From: Curtobacterium ammoniigenes NBRC 101786
GTDB taxonomy: Bacteria; Actinomycetota; Actinomycetes; Actinomycetales; Microbacteriaceae
NCBI RefSeq assembly: GCF_001571045.1
Contig: NZ_BCSV01000005.1
Location: 1 to 64,000 of the forward strand
Direction: 5' to 3'
DNA: 64,000 bases
Shown: positions 51,351 to 59,760 of the stretch, piece by piece
How the letters are laid out: each line of letters starts with the position of its first letter
Numbering within the stretch: position 1 is the first letter of the stretch
Made by a program: the position numbers and the translations under genes
Notes under the pieces: model-generated
What the model was told of the DNA's origin: nothing
What the model saw: only the letters and a program-made list of their open reading frames with translations
Database searches by the model: none

Positions 51351-51839
51351 ATGACCGACACGCAGAACGACGAACGAGCCGCCATCTCCGACATTGTGCA
51401 CGGGGCTCACACCGCGCTCCTGACCACGGTCAGTGAGAAGGGGGAGTTGCACGCGCGACCGCTCGCCGTGCAGGACAAGACGTTCACGGGCACGCTGCGA
51501 TTCCTCGTGCAGGCGGACAGCGAGAAGGTCCAGGACATCGCCGCCAACCCGAATGTGAACGTCGCGATCGAGTCGCAGGGTGGCTACCTCTCGATCGCCG
51601 GGCACGCAGCCGTCACCCGTGACGAGTCGGTCATCGACGAGCTCTGGTCGCCGTTTGCGGAAGCCTGGTTCCCCGGCGGCCGGACGGATCCGTCGATTCG
51701 TCTCCTGACGGTCACCGGCCGGTCGGTCGAGTACTGGACGCAGAACGCCGGTCCGGTCGGGAGCCTCGTCCAGACGGTCAAGGCTGCGCTGACCCACTCG
51801 CAGCCTGATCTCGGGTCGAACGGCACCGTCGAACTCTGA
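51351..51839 (+). CDS. Pyridoxamine 5'-phosphate oxidase family protein (general stress protein 26-like)
   Basis: This 162-aa split-barrel protein resembles the stress protein GS26: ISDIVHGAHTALLTTVSEKGELHARPLAVQD, LRFLVQADSEKVQDIAANPNVNVAIES and YLSIAGHAAVTRD. These bind FMN, FAD or F420 and are small oxidoreductases or heme-binding relatives. The ATG at 51351 follows GGAGGGAG by 6 nt. It is 128 bp from the hypothetical gene upstream. Confidence 0.85.
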   Translation: MTDTQNDERAAISDIVHGAHTALLTTVSEKGELHARPLAVQDKTFTGTLRFLVQADSEKVQDIAANPNVNVAIESQGGYLSIAGHAAVTRDESVIDELWSPFAEAWFPGGRTDPSIRLLTVTGRSVEYWTQNAGPVGSLVQTVKAALTHSQPDLGSNGTVEL

Positions 51840-51886
51840 CACCATCGGCGGTCGCGCCGACACCATCGGTGGGTTCGAGCGTCGGG

Positions 51887-53182
51887 CTACGGCGGGCCGA
51901 GAAGCCAGAGCACCGCGATGCAGACGGGCTGACCGACGAGCGCGCCGATGACCATGGTCCAACGCGCCCAGGGCCGGCTCACGAGTTCTCGGGACCCGAA
52001 CAACGGCGCGAGTGGCATGAGCAGTCGCGGCGTGGACGCCATCGGCAGCGACACCGCGAAGATGTACAGCGCGTAGGCGGCCGAGAAGGTGACCGGGACG
52101 ACGCCGAGCTCACGGGTGGAGCGTCGGCTGAGCCAGACCACGTACGCCGCGATGAGCATGAGCACCAGGAGGATGCCGCCGATGCCGAGCCATCGGCCGG
52201 CGTTGTAGAACCAGGGCGCCATCGGGATGAATGGCACGCGCCCGACGAACCCGACCCACCACGACATCTCCGTCTGGAGATATGCGCTCGACACCCCCGT
52301 CACGCGGGCCGCGATCAGCGGCCAGGAGAATCCGGCGAGGGTCATCGCTGCGCCGGACGTCACGATCGCGACCCATTCGCGGGGTGGGATCAGCGCGAGG
52401 ACACGGCCTCCGGACGCACGGAGGCGCCGAGCATCGCGGAGCCGGACGAGGGTCACGACAGCGAGCGTGAGCGGGATCGCGAGACCGCCCGGTCTGGTGA
52501 ACGCTGCGACGATCCCGAGTATCGCGAGCACCCCGTACTGGCGTCGTTGGATCGCGAGGAGCGACCCGAATACGAGCGCGAGGAACATGCTCTCCGCGTA
52601 GCCGACCTCGAGGAGAAATGAGATGGGCCCGATGCAGAAGAACAGCGTGGCCCAGAGCGCCGCCGAGCGGCCGCCCCGCTCCCGCACCACGAGGTAGAGC
52701 AGCGCCGCCGCGAGCAGACCGGCGACCGTCGCGACCAGTGGGGCGCCGAACTGGAACGGCAGACCCGTCGACGCCGTCAGCATGCGAACGACGAACGGGA
52801 ACGCCGGGAGGAACGCCCATGCGTTCGGCAGCACGTGGCCGGCTCCGTCGATCGGCAGCACCGTGGGATATCCGTGCACGGAGATCTGCTCGTAGTACTG
52901 GCCGTCCCAGCTCGTGAGAAAGCTCAGGAACCCGTGGTCGTTGCCGCGAATCGCTCCGGCCGGTTGGTCACGACCGATGAGCGGCCACACCGCCGCGAGC
53001 CACAGGGTCGACACGGCCCGGCCGGCTCCCCAGATGCTCAGCACGGCGGCCCATCCGGGCATGCTCTGCACGAGTTCGGCCAGACGGCGGATGCCGAGCG
53101 TGCGACCGAGACCGGCGAGCGTGCCCAGGTCAGCTGCGACGCCTCGGTCCGGTCTGGTCCGAATACCGTTCGTGTCGGTCAC
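51887..53182 (-). CDS. PIG-V-like mannosyltransferase
   Basis: This 431-aa integral membrane glycosyltransferase of the GT-C type has some eight to ten transmembrane segments. Near the N-terminus SFLTSWDGQYYEQISVHGYP has the acidic WDGxxY motif of PIG-V (GPI mannosyltransferase II) relatives, and NAWAFLPAFPFVVRML follows. Bacterial members transfer mannose from polyprenyl-phosphate mannose in envelope glycan or protein O-mannosylation pathways; the acceptor is unknown here. The GTG at 53182 follows GGAG. It diverges from a drug exporter across 109 bp. Confidence 0.85.
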   Translation of the reverse strand: MTDTNGIRTRPDRGVAADLGTLAGLGRTLGIRRLAELVQSMPGWAAVLSIWGAGRAVSTLWLAAVWPLIGRDQPAGAIRGNDHGFLSFLTSWDGQYYEQISVHGYPTVLPIDGAGHVLPNAWAFLPAFPFVVRMLTASTGLPFQFGAPLVATVAGLLAAALLYLVVRERGGRSAALWATLFFCIGPISFLLEVGYAESMFLALVFGSLLAIQRRQYGVLAILGIVAAFTRPGGLAIPLTLAVVTLVRLRDARRLRASGGRVLALIPPREWVAIVTSGAAMTLAGFSWPLIAARVTGVSSAYLQTEMSWWVGFVGRVPFIPMAPWFYNAGRWLGIGGILLVLMLIAAYVVWLSRRSTRELGVVPVTFSAAYALYIFAVSLPMASTPRLLMPLAPLFGSRELVSRPWARWTMVIGALVGQPVCIAVLWLLGPP

Positions 53183-53291
53183 CGCGCTCCAGCGAGGCGG
53201 TCGATAGGGGCGAGCATCACGAGGTGACGATATCCTGCCGCCGCTGAGGGCCGGGTCACAGCTTGCCGATAACCGTAAGCTACGGACTGCA

Positions 53292-54701
53292 ATGGATCAG
53301 CCTCGACAGCACGCAGCGACCGCGCTCGCGGCGCTCGTGGCTGGCACGTTCTTCATGGAACTGCTCGACGGCACGATCGTCTCCACCGCCGCCCCGGCGA
53401 TCGCGCGGAGCTTTCACGTGCCGTCCGCGACGGTGGGCATCACCGTGACCGCCTATCTGGTCACGCTCGCCGTGCTCGTCCCGATCAGCGGATGGTTGAC
53501 CGACCGCGTCGGCACGAAGACCGTGTTCGTCGTCGCGATCCTCGCCTTCACTGTCGCGTCGGCGCTCTGTGCGGCGTCCGGATCGCTGCCCGAACTCGTC
53601 GGGTGGCGGATTCTGCAGGGGGCGGCGGGGGCGCTCATGGTGCCCGTCGGCCGCCTCGTGGTGCTGCGCACCACCGGAAAAGATGACCTGGTTCGCGCGA
53701 TCGCGATCCTGACATGGCCCGCACTCGCGGCTCCGATCGTGGCCCCGTTCCTTGCCGGTGTCCTCGTCGACGCACTGTCATGGCACTGGATCTTCCTGGT
53801 GAACGTCCCCGTGGGCGTGCTTGCGATTGCGACTGCGCTCGTGCTCGTGCCGCAGGAGCGCGCGGCTCAGCGCGTTCCCTTCGATTGGCGCGGGTCGGCT
53901 CTGGCATGCGCCGGTCTCGGAGGGCTCGTGGTTGCCGCATCGCTCTTGGCGCTCGCCCAGATCCCGATCGCCGCCACGCTCATCTTCGGGATCGGAGGCG
54001 CGGTCGCCTGCTGGCTCGCTGTCCGCCACTTCCGGCGCGCCGAGCACCCCATCCTCGGGCTCGAGGCCTTCCGTCTGGAGACGTTCCGCGTCTCGCACGC
54101 GGGCGGAAGCCTGTTCCGCGGCGCCGTGTCGGCGATCCCGTTCGTCCTGCCGCTCCTCTTTCAGGACGCCTGGGGCTGGAGCGCGCTGCGCGCCGGAACC
54201 GCGGTGCTCTGGGTGTTCGTCGGAAACCTCGGCATCAAGCCTGCGACCACCCCACTGCTGCGGATGTTCGGATACCGGTCCGTGGTCATCGCCTCGACGG
54301 CGGTCGCGGTCGTCACGACCGTGGCCATGGTCGCGGTCGCGCCCACGACGCCGTTCTGGATGCTCGCGACGCTGCTCGTGATCAGCGGCGCGGCGCGATC
54401 CACGGGCTTCACCGCGTACAACACGCTCGCGTTCGCGGACGTGCCGCAGGAGTCGATGACGCCGGCGAACACGCTGTCCTCGACGCTCCAGCAGGTCGCG
54501 TCCGGGTTCGGCATCGCGGTCGCGGCGGTGGTGCTCCGTGCTGCGGCCACGCTGTCCGGTGGCAGCCAGGCGTCGCCGGCGGCCTACGCCGCGGCGCTCT
54601 GGGTCATCGCCGCGCTCCTCGCTGCCGCGTGCCTCGAGGGAATCCTCATGAGCCGCGGAGCCGGAGAGCGCGTTCGGCCGCGCCGTCGCCAGTCAGCCTG
54701 A
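53292..54701 (+). CDS. MFS drug exporter (DHA2/EmrB type)
   Basis: This 469-aa membrane antiporter has about fourteen hydrophobic segments. The first motif is FFMELLDGTIVSTAAPAIARSF, which has the D of motif D1, then ISGWLTDRVGTKTVF (motif A) and LVGWRILQGAAGALMVPVGRLVV (motif B with Arg). It has no regulator beside it. The ATG at 53292 has only a weak ribosome binding site. Confidence 0.9.
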   Translation: MDQPRQHAATALAALVAGTFFMELLDGTIVSTAAPAIARSFHVPSATVGITVTAYLVTLAVLVPISGWLTDRVGTKTVFVVAILAFTVASALCAASGSLPELVGWRILQGAAGALMVPVGRLVVLRTTGKDDLVRAIAILTWPALAAPIVAPFLAGVLVDALSWHWIFLVNVPVGVLAIATALVLVPQERAAQRVPFDWRGSALACAGLGGLVVAASLLALAQIPIAATLIFGIGGAVACWLAVRHFRRAEHPILGLEAFRLETFRVSHAGGSLFRGAVSAIPFVLPLLFQDAWGWSALRAGTAVLWVFVGNLGIKPATTPLLRMFGYRSVVIASTAVAVVTTVAMVAVAPTTPFWMLATLLVISGAARSTGFTAYNTLAFADVPQESMTPANTLSSTLQQVASGFGIAVAAVVLRAAATLSGGSQASPAAYAAALWVIAALLAAACLEGILMSRGAGERVRPRRRQSA

Positions 54702-54729
54702 CGAACGACTCCGCGAACGCGCTCGATCG

Positions 54730-54891
54730 TCAGGCGCCGGGTTTGTCGTCGCCGGTCGGGACGTCCTCAGGGTGGACTTCGAGGGCCGCCTCCGACGAGC
54801 CGGCCTCCTCGAGATCGGCATCGGTGTCCGGCTGCTCGGGCGCCTCGGGTGTTGCGGCTTCCTCGGCGGGGTCTGGTTGGCTGTACGTCAT
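54730..54891 (-). CDS. Small acidic protein, 53 aa, unknown
   Basis: This short open frame begins MTYSQPDPAEEAATPEAPEQ and ends DVPTGDDKPGA. About a quarter of the residues are Asp or Glu, there is no Cys and no hydrophobic segment, so it is likely disordered. Its codons show the strong third-position G/C bias of real genes here. The start has no ribosome binding site, suggesting a leaderless message from the 91-bp gap it shares with the divergent nuclease-like gene. I know of no function. Confidence 0.55.
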   Translation of the reverse strand: MTYSQPDPAEEAATPEAPEQPDTDADLEEAGSSEAALEVHPEDVPTGDDKPGA

Positions 54892-54982
54892 GCTGCGGAC
54901 GCTACTCGGCTGACCCTGCGGCGCTCGGGGGTAGCGTGGCGAACAAGCGGTGCCGAGACGCCCGAAACTGAGGGGACGAGGA

Positions 54983-55732
54983 ATGGAAGCGCAGCGGCAG
55001 ACCGACGATTCGGATCGCCCTGGGATTCGCGTCGTCAGCTACAACCTGCGCGAGCACACGGCAAACAGCGAACTCGCCGCGCTCGCCGAGGAATCCGACG
55101 CCGACGTGCTCTGCGTCCAGGAGTGCGATAGCGATGACCTCGCCGAGACCGTCGGTGCGCTCTCGCTCGCCGCCTCCACCAAAGCGAATCGGCTCGGCCT
55201 GGCCATCTACAAACGCGACGATCGATTCGACGTGAAGGACTTCACGATCCACTCGCTCCGCAAGTCGATCCATGACCGCGTCCTCGCGCCGGCCCACGAA
55301 CGCCTCATCGCCATGCATTTGGAGGACCGGGCCGCCGAGGCGGAAGTGATCGTCGCCTCCTTTCATGCGTCGCCGCTGACCGCGACGAACAGCCTGCGGC
55401 GCAAGCAGATCGAGGCCGCCCATCAGTTCGTTCGCGACCTGTCGAGCTCCGCGCCGGCGATCATGGTCGGAGACTTCAACTATCCCTGGTTCCAGACGAA
55501 TCTGCGGAAGAAGATCGAGGAGCACGGGTTCGCGCTCTCGCTCTCGGACCAGCCGACCTACCTGCGATATCGGAAATTCACCGGCCATTTCGACTTCGCT
55601 ACGAGCGTCGGCCTCGATATTCAGGGGGTCGAGACGCTCCCTGCCGGCGTCTCGGATCACCGTCCGATCCTGGTGCGGGCCCGATACGAGCCGGGGGCCG
55701 AGCGCGTCTCGCCGGTACACGGGGCGGCCTGA
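54983..55732 (+). CDS. Endonuclease/exonuclease/phosphatase family protein
   Basis: This 249-aa protein has the EEP fold motifs: VVSYNLREHT near the N-terminus, VLCVQECD (catalytic Glu), IMVGDFNYPW (GDFN) and PAGVSDHRPILV (SDH). Members cut nucleic acids, lipids or phosphodiesters with a divalent metal. The ATG at 54983 lies just after GAGGGGACGAGGA. The first 15 residues are polar and unlike a signal peptide, so it should be cytoplasmic. Confidence 0.87.
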   Translation: MEAQRQTDDSDRPGIRVVSYNLREHTANSELAALAEESDADVLCVQECDSDDLAETVGALSLAASTKANRLGLAIYKRDDRFDVKDFTIHSLRKSIHDRVLAPAHERLIAMHLEDRAAEAEVIVASFHASPLTATNSLRRKQIEAAHQFVRDLSSSAPAIMVGDFNYPWFQTNLRKKIEEHGFALSLSDQPTYLRYRKFTGHFDFATSVGLDIQGVETLPAGVSDHRPILVRARYEPGAERVSPVHGAA

Positions 55733-55820
55733 CGGCGATCCCTCCCGGACTGGGGGTTGGCGCCGGGCGGCGGGGCGATCGACGATGCTCTGGCCCTGTT
55801 CCATCACGAGTGAGACGACG

Positions 55821-56045
55821 ATGTTCATTCCCACCGTGTCCGACGCGTTCGACGGCCGGCTCCGCGCGCTTGCCGCAGCCCGCGACGCCGACGAGACCAC
55901 CACTGCAGCATTCGTCGCCTTCGTCCTCGGTGAGTATCACGCGACCGCGGACTTCGAGCGCACGGCCGACCTGTCAGCGATCTGGGCCGCGTTCTCGCAC
56001 GTCGCCGCGCGGCCGTTCGACAGTCGGCTGCTGCTCACGGCCTGA
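55821..56045 (+). CDS. Hypothetical protein, 74 aa
   Basis: This small soluble protein (MFIPTVSDAFDGRLRALAAA, then DETTTAAFVAFVLGEYHATADFERTADL) is predicted mostly helical and slightly acidic. I recognise no family. It ends 3 nt before the 2H phosphoesterase gene, so the two are co-transcribed. The ribosome binding site is weak. Confidence 0.55.
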   Translation: MFIPTVSDAFDGRLRALAAARDADETTTAAFVAFVLGEYHATADFERTADLSAIWAAFSHVAARPFDSRLLLTA

Positions 56046-56048
56046 TCG

Positions 56049-56597
56049 GTGCGCAGCGTCGAGATCACGTTCGATCGGGAATCGGACGCGCTGATCCGCC
56101 GAGAGTGGGACGCGCTCACCGACGCCGGGCTGCCGAGTCTCGCCCTGCATACGGCAGCGTCGAATCGTCCGCATCTGACCCTCGTCGCGGGCGATGAACT
56201 GGCGCCGCTCCCATTCGATCAGGAGGACGTCGACGCGATACCCGCCGTCATCGACCTCGCGGGCCTGATGGTGTTCCCGACGGCGCGCGATCGCTGGATT
56301 CTCGTGCACAGCGCCGTGGTGTCGCAGCCGCTCGCCCGCCTGCAGGAGCGCGTCGCCCGGCGATTCCCGGGCGGCGTTCCCACGACGCGGCCTGGTGCCT
56401 GGGTCCCGCATGTGACGCTGGCTCGCCGCCTGACCGCCGAGGGCGTCGGCAGGGCGCTCCACGCCCTCGCGGAGGTCGGCGTTCGTGAGCAGCACGCGAT
56501 CGCCGTCGCGGCAATCCGCTTCTGGGAGGGCGATACCCGCACCGTGAGCGTGCTCTGGCGCGATTCAGCAGCCGAGGACCCGCTCACTGAACGGTGA
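56049..56597 (+). CDS. 2'-5' RNA ligase family (2H phosphoesterase) protein
   Basis: This 182-aa protein has the two HxT motifs of the 2H superfamily: RPHLTLVAG near residue 40 and WVPHVTLARRLT near 124. 2H proteins ligate or hydrolyse 2'-5' or cyclic phosphodiester bonds in RNA and nucleotides. The start is GTG 56049, 3 nt after the upstream hypothetical gene. Its last 33 bp overlap the facing alditol oxidase gene, so 11 codons of each are read on both strands. Confidence 0.85.
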   Translation: MRSVEITFDRESDALIRREWDALTDAGLPSLALHTAASNRPHLTLVAGDELAPLPFDQEDVDAIPAVIDLAGLMVFPTARDRWILVHSAVVSQPLARLQERVARRFPGGVPTTRPGAWVPHVTLARRLTAEGVGRALHALAEVGVREQHAIAVAAIRFWEGDTRTVSVLWRDSAAEDPLTER

Positions 56598-57803
56598 TCG
56601 GAATTTCTGGTCCGGGTCGAGCGCGCGGATCAGATCGCGGAATGCCGGGAGGCGCGGGTACAGTTCCGCGATCGCCGAACCGTCGAGCGAACTCATCTTG
56701 CCCCAGTGCGGTCGGCCGCCGAACGAGGCGAGTCGAGCCTCCAGATCGGGAAGGAGCGCCTGCACCGCTTGCGGATGCTTCTTCCACGTGAAGGCGATGC
56801 AGAGCTGCGGCTCACCCTGGGACGGGCTCAGCCACAGGTCATCGGCCGCCATGGTCCGCAGCTCGGTGACGTGCAGGTGCGGCCGGATCCGCTCGTGCAG
56901 TGACATCAGCGCGTCGAGCGCGTCCGCGGCGAAGCGCAGCGGCACGAAGTGCTCGCTCTGCACCTCGCTCCCGACCGATGGCGTCCCGGTGATCGGGAAA
57001 TGCGGGAGGCGGTCCCACCAGGGCCCCGCAGTGCCGTCGACGGCGGTCCGATGCTCGCTTGCGGGTGTGGGCGGCAGACGCGGTGCGCCGAGCAGCGCGT
57101 CGGGCACGACGAGAGACGGCCCGTCCGTCGGGATGCGCGACTTCAGCAGCGTCTCCCGGACCTGGCCATCCCAGCCGGTGAAGCAGCACACGCTCGTCGC
57201 CGCGTCGAACACGGACGCGATGTTCGCGAGGAACGTCGACCAAGGGATCGGACCGAATCGGTCCTGTCGCATCTCGTAGCTCGGTTCTGCGGCGAGGGTG
57301 ACGCGCGTGACCACGCCGACACGGCCCAGGTGGAGCACGAGACCGGGAAATGATGCGTCGCCCGCGGCGGTGCGTCGGATCGAGCCGGAGGCGTCGACGA
57401 ACTCCATCGCGGTCACCGCCGTCGACAGCGATCCGAGCGCCGTGCCGGAGCCGTGTGTGCCGGTGGCGATCGCTCCGCCGATCGAGATATGCGGGAGTGA
57501 GCCCATGTTGTGCAGCGCGAGTCCGGCCGCGTCGATCGCGGGAGCGATCAGGCCGTACCGCGCTCCTGCGCCGAGGGAGATCGTGCTGCGCTCTGCGTCC
57601 GGCACCAGGTCCGCCGGAACGCCGGTCATGTCGATGAGTACGCCGTCGGTGTCGGCAACGTCATTGAACGAGTGGCGCGTGCCGAGCGCACGCACGCGCG
57701 GCAGGCGGGCGACGAGGTCTTGGACAGCCTCGACGCTGGCCGGCCGTTCGATCGCCGATGCGCGATAGGTGATCGTTCCGGACCAGTTCTGCTCGTCGAG
57801 CAT
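56565..57803 (-). CDS. FAD-dependent alditol (xylitol) oxidase-like protein
   Basis: This 412-aa flavoprotein of the vanillyl-alcohol oxidase family resembles AldO of Streptomyces (about 418 aa). RALGTRHSFNDVADT holds the His (residue 44) that binds FAD covalently in AldO, GGAIATGTHGSG follows, and the C-terminal domain ends with the ALDPDQKFRSPFSERVLG segment. AldO oxidises sugar alcohols such as xylitol or sorbitol with oxygen, releasing H2O2; lactone oxidases are close relatives. The start follows GAGGAGG. It lies 27 nt after an exporter gene on the same strand. Confidence 0.87.
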   Translation of the reverse strand: MLDEQNWSGTITYRASAIERPASVEAVQDLVARLPRVRALGTRHSFNDVADTDGVLIDMTGVPADLVPDAERSTISLGAGARYGLIAPAIDAAGLALHNMGSLPHISIGGAIATGTHGSGTALGSLSTAVTAMEFVDASGSIRRTAAGDASFPGLVLHLGRVGVVTRVTLAAEPSYEMRQDRFGPIPWSTFLANIASVFDAATSVCCFTGWDGQVRETLLKSRIPTDGPSLVVPDALLGAPRLPPTPASEHRTAVDGTAGPWWDRLPHFPITGTPSVGSEVQSEHFVPLRFAADALDALMSLHERIRPHLHVTELRTMAADDLWLSPSQGEPQLCIAFTWKKHPQAVQALLPDLEARLASFGGRPHWGKMSSLDGSAIAELYPRLPAFRDLIRALDPDQKFRSPFSERVLGC

Positions 57804-57830
57804 CGGCTGCGCCTCCTCGCGCTGGCGGGG

Positions 57831-59276
57831 TCAGTGCGCGAGGACCGGGGCTTCCACGGCGTCGGGTGCGCTGACCGGTTCGATCGGACGGTGCACGAAG
57901 CACGACGCGACGATCCCGCCCACCGAGATGATCGCTCCGAACAGGAATGCGGTTCGCACGCCTGCGGCCGTTGCGCTCGCGATGTCGGAGCCGTGCCCGG
58001 CCGCGAGGCCGGTCCCGATCGCGAGGACCGTCACGAAGAGGGCGGTGCCGGCCGCTCCCGCGAGCTGCTGGCCGGCACCGACCAGGGCCGAGCCGTGCGA
58101 ATAGAGATTGGGGGTGAGGCCGCCGAGAGCTGACGTGAACAGCGGCGTGAAGGTCAGCGCGAGGGCGATGCTCAGCACGATGTGGGCGCCGAGTACGAAC
58201 CAGACGGTGGTGTGCGTCCCGACCGTCGCGAGGCCCCACAGCACAGCGCTGACCAGTACGGCCCCCGGAATCGCGAGGATGCGCGGACCTCGCCGATCGT
58301 AGATGCGGCCGACGACGGGGGAGAGCAGCCCCATCAGCAGACCGCCCGGCAGGAGCAAGAGCCCGACCGTGAGCACGCTGAGGCCGAGCACGCTCTCGAG
58401 GTAGATGGGCAGCAGGATCAGCGTGCCGAACATGCCTATCATGCTGATGCTCATGGCGACCATTGACACCGAGAAGCTGCGGACGCTGAAGGTGCGGAGA
58501 TCGAGCAAGGCGGCATCGCGACGTTCGAGCCGTCGTTGACGCCGGACGAACACCACGAACGCGACCGCGCCGATCGCGATCGATGCCACCGGCTGGAGAA
58601 GGCCCGCGGAGCCAGCTGTGCCGATGCTCGAGAGGCCGTAGACGACGCCGCCGAACGCGACGGCCGAGAGCACGATGCTCGGCACGTCGAGCGGAATCCG
58701 GCGCGGTTCCGAGATGTTGCGCACGAGCAGCGCGCCGACGATGAGTGCGGCGAGTGCGATCGGCAGCACGAGGCCGAACATGGCCCGCCAGGGCAGTGCA
58801 TTGAGGATCAGCCCCGAGATCGTCGGACCGACGGCGGGCGCGACGGAGATCACGATCGAGATGTTCCCCATGACGCGCCCGCGATGCGCTGGCGGCACGA
58901 GTGCGAGCACGGTGGTCATGAGGAGCGGCATCATGATCGCGGTACCGCTCGCCTGGACGACCCTGCCGACGAGCAGGACCGGGAAACCCGGTGCCAGCAG
59001 GGCGATGAGCGTGCCCGTGGAGAACAGGCCCATGGCCCAGACGAACATGGTCCGGGTGGTGAAGCGCTGGAGGAGGAATCCGGTGACCGGGATGACCACC
59101 GCCATGGTGAGCATGAAGCCTGCGGTCAGCCATTGACCGGTCGTCGCGGTGATCCGCAGGTCGTGCATCAGCCGAGGCAGCGCCACACCCATGATCGTCT
59201 CGTTGAGGATGACGACGAAGGTCGACACCAGCAGGAGTCCGATGACGAGGCGGTTGGCGCGGGCGGCGTCGGTCAC
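57831..59276 (-). CDS. MFS exporter (DHA2/EmrB type)
   Basis: This 481-aa membrane antiporter with about fourteen hydrophobic segments starts with FVVILNETIMGVALPRLMHDL (the acidic motif of DHA2 exporters appears as NET), followed by PVTGFLLQRFTTRTMFVWAMG and LVGRVVQASGTAIMMPLLMT. It has GTG start 59276 with GGAGAC upstream. No regulator is adjacent. It may be co-transcribed with the alditol oxidase gene 27 nt downstream, which suggests efflux or uptake of the oxidase substrate only by context. Confidence 0.9.
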   Translation of the reverse strand: MTDAARANRLVIGLLLVSTFVVILNETIMGVALPRLMHDLRITATTGQWLTAGFMLTMAVVIPVTGFLLQRFTTRTMFVWAMGLFSTGTLIALLAPGFPVLLVGRVVQASGTAIMMPLLMTTVLALVPPAHRGRVMGNISIVISVAPAVGPTISGLILNALPWRAMFGLVLPIALAALIVGALLVRNISEPRRIPLDVPSIVLSAVAFGGVVYGLSSIGTAGSAGLLQPVASIAIGAVAFVVFVRRQRRLERRDAALLDLRTFSVRSFSVSMVAMSISMIGMFGTLILLPIYLESVLGLSVLTVGLLLLPGGLLMGLLSPVVGRIYDRRGPRILAIPGAVLVSAVLWGLATVGTHTTVWFVLGAHIVLSIALALTFTPLFTSALGGLTPNLYSHGSALVGAGQQLAGAAGTALFVTVLAIGTGLAAGHGSDIASATAAGVRTAFLFGAIISVGGIVASCFVHRPIEPVSAPDAVEAPVLAH

Positions 59277-59332
59277 GAGGTCTCCGTCCTGCGATGCGTG
59301 CGGTCTGAGACTACCCGCAGGCGGGCGAAGAG

Positions 59333-59614
59333 TCAGTGGAGGATGTTGAACGCCTCGTCGTCCCCGTGCGGTTCAACCGTTCGGATATCGACACCGGTCA
59401 CGGTCGCGGTCGGTGGTCCGCTCCAGAGGAGCTCCATCAGCTCGTCGACCGCGTCCTCCGGCCCTTCCGCCTCGACTTCGACCGTGCCGTCGAAGCGGTT
59501 GCGGGCGTACCCGCCGAGCCGCAGGCCATCGGCTTTCCGTGCCGTCCAATACCGAAACCCGACCCCCTGAACGGTCCCGGAAATGACCGCGTGCATGCGA
59601 GTGATCGGCATCAT
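59333..59614 (-). CDS. acyP: Acylphosphatase
   Basis: This 93-aa enzyme hydrolyses carboxyl-phosphate bonds. The phosphate loop GTVQGVGFRYW contains the catalytic Arg at residue 21 and GYARNRFDGTVEVEAEG the catalytic Asn at residue 39. Both catalytic residues are present and the length is normal (about 90-100 aa). Start choice: two consecutive ATGs lead (59614 and 59611) with another at 59596. It diverges from nrtR across a gap of about 146 bp that includes the dyad at 59708-59750. Confidence 0.95.
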   Translation of the reverse strand: MMPITRMHAVISGTVQGVGFRYWTARKADGLRLGGYARNRFDGTVEVEAEGPEDAVDELMELLWSGPPTATVTGVDIRTVEPHGDDEAFNILH

Positions 59615-59707
59615 GCGGCCACTGTACGGGTGGGTCGTTTCGTCGCCGTCACCGTCGCTTTTCGGGCAGATGACGCACCTGAGGTCGCGCGGCCAAAGCA
59701 ACACGAG

Positions 59708-59750
59708 TAGAGTCACCCAGACCCGAACAGTTCGAGTCGTGATGACACTA
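59708..59750. promoter_or_regulatory. 43-bp imperfect dyad upstream of nrtR (candidate NrtR operator)
   Basis: TAGAGTCA (59708-59715) and TGACACTA (59743-59750) are inverted with one mismatch, and CGAACAGTTCG (59724-59734) is a perfect inner dyad. Both are centred on the same base, 59729, and 16 of the 21 pairs across the whole element match. It ends 10 bp before the nrtR ATG and sits between nrtR and the divergent acylphosphatase gene. Confidence 0.55.
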
Positions 59751-59760
59751 AGGTGAGGTG

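Noticed and set aside
51841-51875. Short direct repeat GACACCATCGG after the PPOX gene
   Set aside because: It is an 11-base repeat in a small convergent gap, too short to call an attachment site or operator.
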